64,000 bases of DNA from Posidoniimonas corsicana (lineage in GTDB: Bacteria; Planctomycetota; Planctomycetia; Pirellulales; Lacipirellulaceae): contig NZ_SIHJ01000002.1 of the NCBI RefSeq assembly GCF_007859765.1, forward strand, positions 744,001 to 808,000, given 5' to 3'. The number at the start of each line of letters is the position of its first letter. Positions within the stretch are counted from its first letter, which is position 1. A model generated the notes under the pieces. The model searched no databases, was not told where the DNA came from, and saw only the letters and a list, made by a program, of their open reading frames with translations. Below, in pieces: positions 55,480 through 62,588 of the stretch. The translations under genes and the position numbers were made by a program.

Positions 55480-55954
55480 CTCCGGCTGGCTGCTGATCGT
55501 CGAGCAGGGCGAGCGGTGGACCGCCGCGATCCAGTCCCGCCTGCGCCGCACCACCAACCCGCGGCCTCGCGTTCGGCGGCGTGACTCACTGCCCGTGCTC
55601 GCGGAGCTGGACGCCCACGCGCCGCTGTTTGTTGCCCTCGAGGTTCGCTCCGACAACGTCTTTGAGTCCCTTGAGCAGTTGGGGCGGCTGAACCGGCTGC
55701 CAAGTGTGGGCTGTGCGGCTCTGCTCTCGCTCGGCCCCGACGCCGCCGAGGCGGACCGCCGGCTGCTGCAGCTCGCGGCCCTTGAGGCGGGCGCCTGCCT
55801 GGCGGTCGAATCGCCCCGCGCGGTACCTCCGCTGCTGACCGCCGTCGGGCGTTCGCTGGACGCGGCCCGCCGTTCGGCCGACCGCGTGCTGCCGCCGCAC
55901 GAGCGGGTCTGGCGGCGGCTGCCTTGGCAACCCGAACCATGGCCGGTAGGGTGA
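55472..55954 (+). CDS. Hypothetical receiver-like protein coupled to NtrC-like regulator
   Basis: 160 residues starting 8 bp inside the upstream gene. It has alternating beta-alpha stretches (WLLIVEQGERWTAAIQSRL, APLFVALEVRSD, CAALLSLGPD, AGACLAVESPRAV) as in a receiver fold, but no phospho-acceptor Asp pocket is evident. It is probably a degenerate receiver or sensor partner. The function is unknown. Confidence 0.6.
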   Translation: MTDSGWLLIVEQGERWTAAIQSRLRRTTNPRPRVRRRDSLPVLAELDAHAPLFVALEVRSDNVFESLEQLGRLNRLPSVGCAALLSLGPDAAEADRRLLQLAALEAGACLAVESPRAVPPLLTAVGRSLDAARRSADRVLPPHERVWRRLPWQPEPWPVG

Positions 55955-55999
55955 GTTGTTGCTCCCCACCCCACCGCTCCCCGTATTGTGCCGCCTGAA

Positions 56000-57073
56000 A
56001 TGTCTGACCTGACGCCCGAATCCGTGCTGCAACTGTTGGCCGACTTCAAGGACCCCGAGACCGGCCGCGGCGTTCAGAAGATGGACCAGGTTCGGGAGGT
56101 CAAAGTCGACGGGCAGGCGGTGAAGGTCACGCTGGGGCTCACCAGCTGGTCGGCGATCCTGGCCGACGAGGTCACGCAGCACTGCCACGACTTCCTCGCC
56201 GAGCGGCTGCCCGCGGGCGCGAAGATTGAAGTGCAGACCGCTCCGCACGAGCGGCCGGCCGAACCGATCGGACAGATCGGCCTGCGCGCCAAGAGCGTGA
56301 TCGCGGTCGGCTCGGGCAAAGGGGGCGTCGGTAAGAGCACGGTCGCGACGTCGCTTGCGCTGGCTCTTTGCAAAGCCGGGTCCAAGGTGGGACTGATGGA
56401 CGCAGACGTTTACGGGCCGAGCGTCCCGCACCTGCTGGGGACCAACGAACGCCCGGTCGCGGTGGACAAGCGGCTGCAGCCGATCGAGAAGGACGGGCTG
56501 CGGCTCATGAGCATGGGCTTCCTGGTCCCGAAGGAGGAGGCCGTGGTCTGGCGGGGGCCGATGCTGCACGGCGCGATCACGCAGTTCCTCAAGGACACCG
56601 ACTGGGGCGACCTCGACTACCTGATCATCGACATGCCGCCCGGCACCGGCGACATCGCGCTGACGCTCTCGCAGCTGCTGCCGCTGACCGGCGCCGTGGT
56701 GGTTTGCACGCCGCAGGAGGTTGCGCTCTTGGACGCGGTCAAGGCGATCGCCATGTTCCGCAAGGTGAAGATCCCGTTGCTGGGCGTGGTGGAGAACATG
56801 AGCTACTTCCTCTGCCCCGACAACAACAAGCGCTACGACATCTTTGGCACGGGCGGCGCCCGCGCGAAGGCCGAGGAGCTCTCGGCGCCCTTCCTCGGCG
56901 AGCTGCCGATCAACATCGCGATCCGCCAGCGCGGCGACGACGGACAGACCTCCGGCAACCTGGACGACGCGCAGACCGCCGGCTACTTCGAGCAGATCGC
57001 CCGGCAGATGGTCCGCAACATCGCCCGCGAGCACGAGCGGGCCCCGGCGATGCCCTCGCTGCCGGTGCTGTAA
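56000..57073 (+). CDS. apbC: Mrp/ApbC-family iron-sulfur carrier ATPase
   Basis: 357 residues from ATG 56000 (a GTG at 55988 would add four). The N-terminal FeS_assembly_P (DUF59) domain covers LLADFKDPETGRGVQKMDQVREVKVDG. The deviant Walker A is SGKGGVGKSTVATSLA, with DADVYGPSVPHLLG, DYLIIDMPPGTGDIALTL and VVENMSYFLCPDNN. The usual C-terminal CxxC is replaced by a single Cys in FLCPDN, which makes cluster binding uncertain. It has its own terminator 67 bp downstream. Confidence 0.9.
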   Translation: MSDLTPESVLQLLADFKDPETGRGVQKMDQVREVKVDGQAVKVTLGLTSWSAILADEVTQHCHDFLAERLPAGAKIEVQTAPHERPAEPIGQIGLRAKSVIAVGSGKGGVGKSTVATSLALALCKAGSKVGLMDADVYGPSVPHLLGTNERPVAVDKRLQPIEKDGLRLMSMGFLVPKEEAVVWRGPMLHGAITQFLKDTDWGDLDYLIIDMPPGTGDIALTLSQLLPLTGAVVVCTPQEVALLDAVKAIAMFRKVKIPLLGVVENMSYFLCPDNNKRYDIFGTGGARAKAEELSAPFLGELPINIAIRQRGDDGQTSGNLDDAQTAGYFEQIARQMVRNIAREHERAPAMPSLPVL

Positions 57074-57139
57074 CCGCCCAGCTGCGGTGCGGAGCGGCCC
57101 AGCCGGGGTGGCTCCAGAAGAGCTTTCCACCAACGAATA

Positions 57140-57174
57140 AAGGCCGGAACCGCTGAGCGGGACCGGCCTTTTTT
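57140..57174 (+). terminator. Rho-independent terminator of apbC
   Basis: AAGGCCGG (57140-57147) pairs with CCGGCCTT (57163-57170), with an inner CCGC/GCGG stem and TGA loop, followed by TTTTTT (the last T pair plus 57171-57174). Confidence 0.85.
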
Positions 57175-57215
57175 CGTTGTTTCAGCGGGCGTTTTGCGTC
57201 CGGGACGACGCCGCC

Positions 57216-57524
57216 CTACTTCTTCTTCCGACGCACCTTCTTCTTGGCGGTCTTTTTCTTGGCCGTCTTCTTCTTGGCGGCCTTCTTCTTGGCGGCCTTC
57301 TTCTTCGTCTTCTTCTTGGCGGCCTTCTTCTTGGCCGTCTTCTTCTTCGCTACCTTCTTCTTCTTGGCCGTCTTCTTCTTGGCGGCCTTCTTCTTCGTCT
57401 TCTTCTTGGCGGCCTTCTTCTTGGCCGTCTTCTTCTTCGCTACCTTCTTCTTGGCAGACTTCTTCTTAGCCGCCTTCTTCTTGGGCGCCGCCTTCTTACG
57501 GGCGACCTTCTTCTTCTTGGCCAC
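57216..57524 (-). CDS. Histone H1-like lysine-repeat DNA-binding protein
   Basis: 102 residues starting at GTG 57524, fixed by GGAGGA at 57531-57536. Almost the whole protein is repeats of AKKKTAKKK/AKKKAAKKK type, about 55 percent Lys, with spaced Ala and Thr. This is the composition of bacterial histone H1-like (Hc1) proteins, which compact DNA; planctomycetes are known for condensed nucleoids. Near-exact DNA repeats (57244-57450) encode it, so length may vary by slippage. A frame extending further upstream would put non-basic residues before the repeats. Confidence 0.85.
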   Translation of the reverse strand: MAKKKKVARKKAAPKKKAAKKKSAKKKVAKKKTAKKKAAKKKTKKKAAKKKTAKKKKVAKKKTAKKKAAKKKTKKKAAKKKAAKKKTAKKKTAKKKVRRKKK

Positions 57525-58267
57525 AACAACTCCTCCATAAAAGAGACTGAACGGCCCGCCGCCCGCTGCGCAAGTACTAGCGCGGACGACGGTCGTCCGT
57601 AACAAAGGGGTCGGCCTTCCAGGTCGACCCGCCGGTGTCTGCCAAGCCGCCCATTAGCAGTCGACGCAAACGTCGTTTACTTGTGGGCAACTATCCTTGA
57701 CAAACATCGGCATTGCATCTGTCGGTAGTTGTACGAATTAGCGCCTACAGTGCAACACGTTTTGATTAAAAAAACGCCCCGCGCAACGCTGCGCAACCAA
57801 CGTGCGCCGCGCGTTGCGCGCGGCGGCAACACCACTGCAACGCGACGCGCGCATCGCGAGCGCTAACCAAGACGACGTGTCGCTGCTGATCACGACACCC
57901 ATGGTCACAAGTCCGCGCAGCAACGCCCGCTCAAGGTTGCGCGGCGTGTGCGCAACGCGCGAACACATAAAAAGCACTGGAAAAACAGGGCTTCGGTGCG
58001 TCACCTACCGCGCGGCGCACTACGCACTGCGTTGCTAATGCGCGGCCGATTGGTCCGCCTTAGAGCTTTGCTCGTTCAGCAAAGAATGGCGTCGCCGCCA
58101 TTGTTAAGAGCGTCGCAGCGCGTCGTTTGGCCAGCGGGCTTGGACACGCAACGCAACGCTACTTGAGCACAAAAAAATTTTGCACTTTTTTTGTTAAGCG
58201 TGCCGACGAACCGGACGAAACGCTCCGGAAACATCGCGCAACGTTACGCGCGACAACCAACGCGCGC
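57525..58267. other. Non-coding stretch rich in GCGCAAC/GTTGCGC words
   Basis: 743 bp between the H1-like start and the end of the M50 gene. GCGCAAC occurs at 57781, 57791, 57950 and 58236, and GTTGCGC at 57813 and 57936. GCGCAACG (57781-57788) and CGTTGCGC (57812-57819) form a perfect inverted pair. An AT-rich block (AAAAAAATTTTGCACTTTTTTTG, interrupted here as poly-A/T) is at 58171-58192, and CGACG-CAAA-CGTCG hairpins at 57662-57675. Frames across it have no protein-like composition. It may be a regulatory or structural DNA site, or a non-coding RNA. Confidence 0.45.
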
Positions 58268-58999
58268 TCACCAACCTCTGCCGCGCGACTGCTGATACGC
58301 CTGAAGCATCTGGTAGTTGCTGTAGGCGAGCACGCCGAACATCAACACCGTCCACAGGCCTCCCCCCAACGACAAGAAGTACAACGCGATGCCCGCAGCG
58401 CACCCCAACGACAGCCACAAGGATGCGATCACGCCGCGGTGCGCCGGCAGACACATGGTGAGCAGCTCCCGCGACACACGCCCCCCATCCAGCGGGTAGA
58501 TGGGCGCCAGGTTGAGCACACCCCACATGATGTTAATCCAGAACAGGTCCCGCAGCAGCTCGTTCATGAACACGCTGTCGACGGGCGCAACCGCCACAAT
58601 CGGAAAAGGCACAAACCGCATGGCTATCGGCACGCCCGTAGCGACGAGCGCCGCGGCCAACAGCGCCGCAAAGGCAAACCCTGCGAACGGGCCCGCCAGG
58701 GAGATCAGCACCTGCCGCCAAGGCGTGTCACGCACGCCCTCGCTGATGGCCAGCCCACCCATCCCGTACAGCACAATCCGCGACCGCCCACCGTAGTGAC
58801 GCTGCAGCAGTGCGTGCCCAAGCTCGTGCACCAGGATCGACACGAACACGGCCGTCACCCAGATCGCCACGGAGCGTGGCTCGGGGTTGCTGCCCAGCAG
58901 CAGGCAGACGATCCAGAAGAACGGGTGCACGCGCACCGGGAAGCCTAGCAGGCGGAAATGCAGGTCGGCGGGCGTGGGGCTCGGTTCGGAGAGGATCAT
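58268..58999 (-). CDS. M50 family site-2-protease-like intramembrane metalloprotease
   Basis: 243 residues with 5-6 membrane segments. The zinc motif HELGH is in VSILVHELGHALLQRHYGG, and the second catalytic region reads NLAPIYPLDGGRVSRELL. No PDZ domain is present, so it is of the compact SpoIVFB-like or Rip-like type. It probably cuts a membrane-bound regulator or processes small proteins. Its partner is not in the window. Confidence 0.88.
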   Translation of the reverse strand: MILSEPSPTPADLHFRLLGFPVRVHPFFWIVCLLLGSNPEPRSVAIWVTAVFVSILVHELGHALLQRHYGGRSRIVLYGMGGLAISEGVRDTPWRQVLISLAGPFAGFAFAALLAAALVATGVPIAMRFVPFPIVAVAPVDSVFMNELLRDLFWINIMWGVLNLAPIYPLDGGRVSRELLTMCLPAHRGVIASLWLSLGCAAGIALYFLSLGGGLWTVLMFGVLAYSNYQMLQAYQQSRGRGW

Positions 59000-59136
59000 G
59001 CGGCGGACTCTCTTGAGCCTGAAACGGAGGACTAAGGCAGCCCGACAAACGGGGACACCGAGTCCGACAACGGGAAGACTGTTCTCGTAGTTCGGCTGTC
59101 CGATCTGACAACAATAAACGATGCGGCGCCGCGTGC

Positions 59137-60348
59137 TTAGGCCGCGTCGCTAACCGCGGCTGGCGCCGCCGGTTCGAGCGTGTCGATCAGGTACTCCGAA
59201 GCGCGGACCGAAGCGCCGCCCTGCCCGATGCGCTCCTTGAGCTCCGCCATCCGCGCGACCAGTTCCTCGCGGGCGGCCTCGTCGGTTAGCCATCCGGCGG
59301 CGTGCCCGGCGAGCGCGTCGGACGGGTCCTCGCAGGTCAGGTACTCCGGCATCAACACGTGCGCGTCGCGCGGGTCGTGCGGGTCGAACACGCCTACCTC
59401 CTCGGGGAACAGCTCCTCGGCGGTCAGCAGGTTGACCAGTGTGATGTAGCGGACCCGGCGGAAGAACTTCTGCACGAAGAAGGCCAACGGCGAGACGCTG
59501 TACACAATGGCGGTCGGCTTGGTGTGGAACAGCAGCTCCAGCGACACCGACCCCGACACCGCCAGGCAGCAGGTCGCGGCGCGGATCAGTTCGGGCGTCC
59601 GCCCCACGTGCACGTCGGCCTCAACGCCCGACTTGGCGAGCTCGGTCTCGACCAGTGCGCGCTGCGACTCCTTGAACACCGCGATGGCGAACCGCACGCC
59701 AGGCGAGCGCGCGCGGATCTTCTCCGCCGCCTTGAGCTGCCACACCAGGTTCGAACGCACCTCCTGAGTGCGCGAACCCGGCAGGATGGTCACCAGCGGG
59801 CCGTTGGCCTGGTGTGATGCAACGAACTGCTCGTCGAGATGCTGGGCACGCAACTCGTCGAAGTACGGGTGGCCAAGGTAGGTCGCGTTGCAGCCCCGGT
59901 CGCGGTACCACTGCTCCTCAAATGGCAGCTTCACCAGCACGTGGTCCACGTTGCGGCGCATCTTTTTCACACGCCAGCCAGCCCACCCCCACAACTGGGG
60001 GGCGCCGTAGTAGTAAACAGGGATGCCGTGCGCCTTGGCCTTCTTGGCGATGTGCCAGTTGAAACCCGGGTAGTCGATCAGCACCACCGCGTCGGGCCGG
60101 TGCTCCGCGAAGTAGCGATCGGCGCGTTGGACTAGCGCGCGGAACTTGTGGTAGTTGAGGATCACCTGCAGGAACCACATCACGGCGAACTGCGTGAGGT
60201 CGGTGTGCAAGTCGCAGCCCGCCTGCTCCATCTTGGGCCCGCCGTAGCCGACCATCCGCCAGTCGGGGCGGCGGCGTTTGAGCTCGCGGATCAGGTTGGC
60301 GCCGTGCAGGTCGCCCGAGGGCTCGCCGACGGAGAAGAAGATGTTCAT
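59137..60348 (-). CDS. lpxB: Lipid-A-disaccharide synthase
   Basis: 403 residues. GT19 motifs: FSVGEPSGDLHGANLI, VVLIDYPGFNWHIAKKAK, YYYGAPQLWGWAGWRVKKM, ILPGSRTQEVRSNL and CLAVSGSVSLELLFHTKP. It joins UDP-diacylglucosamine and lipid X in lipid A synthesis. Its presence supports an LPS-bearing outer membrane. The MFS gene upstream on this strand ends 159 bp before its start. Confidence 0.94.
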   Translation of the reverse strand: MNIFFSVGEPSGDLHGANLIRELKRRRPDWRMVGYGGPKMEQAGCDLHTDLTQFAVMWFLQVILNYHKFRALVQRADRYFAEHRPDAVVLIDYPGFNWHIAKKAKAHGIPVYYYGAPQLWGWAGWRVKKMRRNVDHVLVKLPFEEQWYRDRGCNATYLGHPYFDELRAQHLDEQFVASHQANGPLVTILPGSRTQEVRSNLVWQLKAAEKIRARSPGVRFAIAVFKESQRALVETELAKSGVEADVHVGRTPELIRAATCCLAVSGSVSLELLFHTKPTAIVYSVSPLAFFVQKFFRRVRYITLVNLLTAEELFPEEVGVFDPHDPRDAHVLMPEYLTCEDPSDALAGHAAGWLTDEAAREELVARMAELKERIGQGGASVRASEYLIDTLEPAAPAAVSDAA

Positions 60349-60486
60349 GCGCGCCGCGACACGGTTGCCGGGTAGGTGGTGGGCTGGGCAAGCTAGATCG
60401 GGCGGGGAGTATCCCAGAAACCAAGCAGCGGCGGAACGGCAGTTTGGACACGGCTAGTTGGCTGGAAGGGCCGCTAGCAGGCGCAC

Positions 60487-60508
60487 CACCAACCACCAAC
60501 CACCAACC
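60487..60508. repeat. Short tandem CACCAAC repeat
   Basis: Three copies of a 7-8 bp unit (CACCAACCACCAACCACCAA) lie at the end of the MFS gene. A related CCACCAACCACCAACTACC is at 35242-35260 upstream of manC. It could be a small repeat family. Confidence 0.4.
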
Positions 60509-61860
60509 TACCCATGCCGCGGCTCGGGCAGCCGGAGCGTCTGGACGAACGCCAGCAGCAGCACCGCCAGCCCGCCAACGAACACCGGCGTCGCGCCGAT
60601 GCGGCCCACCAGGTAGCCGACCAGCGGCGAGCCAACGATCACCGGCACGGCGATGCACATGCCGATCGCCGCCACGTACTGCGGGTGGTCGTCGTCGGGC
60701 GCGGCTTCGAGCGTGTAGTTCATCAGCAGCTTGATGGTGACCGGCATGAACCCGAGCGGCACGAACACCAGGAAGAAGTAGTCGCGGGACATCTCGTCCG
60801 ACGCCTGCGCGAGCAGCACGGCCAGCAGCGGGCCGGTCGCCAAACCGAGCGTCGACCACCGCAGCGCCGCGCGGTTGCCCATCCAGTCGGCCAGCGGCCC
60901 GGCGATCAGGCTGAACAGCGCGGTGGCGGCGTTCTGGATGCAGACCCACAGCATGATCTTGCCGAGGTAGTTCAGCACGGTCGCGCCCTCCGGCCGCGGG
61001 TAGAGCGACTGGTAGTGCGGGAACAGCATGAAGTTGAAGCAGACCAGCGCCGAGAGGATTGCCACCGGGCGGGCCCGCGGGTCGTCGCGTACGACGCGCC
61101 ACGCGTCGACAAACTTCTGCGCGGGCCTGGTGGGGGGCTCGGTCAGCCGGTCGGGCTCCTCGCGGGTGAACAGCAGCATGCAGCCCGATGCGAGGAACGC
61201 CACGGCCGTTACGCCGAACACCCAACCGAACCCGCCGTCGGGCATTGCCAGCCAGCCCGGCAGCAGGAGCCACGCGCTGGCCACCGCCAGCGGCGCGCCG
61301 ACCACCACCGCGGCCGTGTACAGCCGGCCCCGCAGGTCGGCGCGGATCAGCTTGCCGTGCAGCGCGTGCATGCCCAGCTGGTTGATCCCGGTTAGGCAGA
61401 AGAACCACCCGTAGACCGCCAGGAACAGCCACGGCATCCAGGCCGCGACGCCGTCGCCGCTGCGCCACACGCCGGAGAACCACAGTCCTGACAGGAGCGC
61501 GAAGGGCGCCGCCATCAGCAGCGACGACCGCGCCACCATCCGCTTCTTGAACGGCGAGAGCTTCAAGGGCTGCGCGTAGAGCAGCGGCGGGATGCTGAAC
61601 CCCAGCCGGTTGAGCACCGGCAGCAGGCCGATCATCACCGACGAGCCGCCGATCATGCTGAGGAACATCGGCATCACGATGCTCTCGGTCTTGAAGATCC
61701 AGCCGATCCGCAGCAGCACCTGGTGCAGCATCAGCCAGACGAAGTTCCGCGACTCGTACAGCTCGCGGTGCGACAGCTCGCTGAACTCCTCGTCCCCCGG
61801 CTCGTCGAACGGCTCGTACGGCTGCTCGTTGATCGGGAGTTCGTCGGCCAGGCGGGACAT
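60508..61860 (-). CDS. MFS transporter
   Basis: 450 residues from ATG 61860 (MSRLADELPINEQPYEPFDEP). An acidic N-terminus is followed by 12 membrane segments, with MFS-type loops (GMHALHGKLIRADLRGR, LIAGPLADWMGNRAALRW). The substrate is not evident. The sense of the frame continues upstream only as Arg/Pro-rich shadow sequence. It lies between the CYTH gene (59 bp upstream) and lpxB. Confidence 0.8.
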   Translation of the reverse strand: MSRLADELPINEQPYEPFDEPGDEEFSELSHRELYESRNFVWLMLHQVLLRIGWIFKTESIVMPMFLSMIGGSSVMIGLLPVLNRLGFSIPPLLYAQPLKLSPFKKRMVARSSLLMAAPFALLSGLWFSGVWRSGDGVAAWMPWLFLAVYGWFFCLTGINQLGMHALHGKLIRADLRGRLYTAAVVVGAPLAVASAWLLLPGWLAMPDGGFGWVFGVTAVAFLASGCMLLFTREEPDRLTEPPTRPAQKFVDAWRVVRDDPRARPVAILSALVCFNFMLFPHYQSLYPRPEGATVLNYLGKIMLWVCIQNAATALFSLIAGPLADWMGNRAALRWSTLGLATGPLLAVLLAQASDEMSRDYFFLVFVPLGFMPVTIKLLMNYTLEAAPDDDHPQYVAAIGMCIAVPVIVGSPLVGYLVGRIGATPVFVGGLAVLLLAFVQTLRLPEPRHG

Positions 61861-61919
61861 GCAGCGGCGGCGTTGGGGGCGGGGGGATCGATCGGTGGGG
61901 ATGCGGACGCGCGGCCGGG

Positions 61920-62468
61920 CTACCGGTCGCGGCTCTCCAGCAGCATCCGCAGGTAGCTGCGGGGCTCCAGGTCGCTCAGACCCAGCGCGGCGGCCAGGCC
62001 CTGCACCGCCTGCTGGGCGGACGTGGGGTCGCCCAGTTCGGCGATCGCCTCGACCTCGACAAACGTGCCGACCCCCTCGACCTTGTCGAGCGTCACCTCT
62101 AGTTGTAGGCCGCTGTGCGTCAGGTGGTAAGCTTCGCGGTGCTTGCAAACCTCGGCGACCGCCGTGAAGCCGAGCAGCTCCAGCAGCTGCCGCTGCGGCT
62201 GGCCGGACTCGGCAAGCGGGAACTCCAGCTCGGGCCGCGTCTTGACGGTTTGATCGAGCTTGGCCCCCTTGTAGGTCACCACTGCCTGGTCGCCGGTTCG
62301 CCTGATCCGCAGCGCCTCGCCGGTCTGGGCGAAGTCCCGCGACGGGTGACGGAAGTACGTATCGCGTTGCTCAACCACGCCGGACGGCGACCCGCCCAGT
62401 TCGGCGATCCGCGTCCGCACGGCGTCGAGGTCGGCCACGCGGAACTTCTGTTCGACTTCGAGCTTCAT
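61920..62468 (-). CDS. cyaB: CYTH-domain protein (class IV adenylate cyclase/triphosphatase-like)
   Basis: 182 residues from ATG 62468. It has the EXEXK-type N-terminal signature LEVEQKFRV, then RQDTYF-like DTYFRHP, ALRIRRTG, VVTYKGAKLDQTVKTRPELEF, LEVTLDKVEGVGTFVEVE. This is a complete CYTH tunnel. Members are CyaB-type cyclases or inorganic triphosphatases; the substrate cannot be set from sequence. It is followed by the MFS gene on the same strand. Confidence 0.85.
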   Translation of the reverse strand: MKLEVEQKFRVADLDAVRTRIAELGGSPSGVVEQRDTYFRHPSRDFAQTGEALRIRRTGDQAVVTYKGAKLDQTVKTRPELEFPLAESGQPQRQLLELLGFTAVAEVCKHREAYHLTHSGLQLEVTLDKVEGVGTFVEVEAIAELGDPTSAQQAVQGLAAALGLSDLEPRSYLRMLLESRDR

Positions 62469-62588
62469 CTTCGTGGGACTGCAGGAGTCGTCTTGGGATG
62501 TGCGATGGGGCGCCTCAACGCAGCAGGTCTCACGGCGCAACCCTGAACCGGCGTCGGCGAGGCCTCCTACAGCAGAACGGTTGCCGGG

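Noticed and set aside
55586-57133. A 515-codon minus-strand frame over apbC
   Set aside because: Antisense to a clear Mrp ATPase; composition is typical of reverse-frame GC-rich DNA.
57697-57702. TTGACA, a perfect -35 hexamer
   Set aside because: No -10 box at 16-18 bp spacing on that strand and no gene begins downstream in the right direction.
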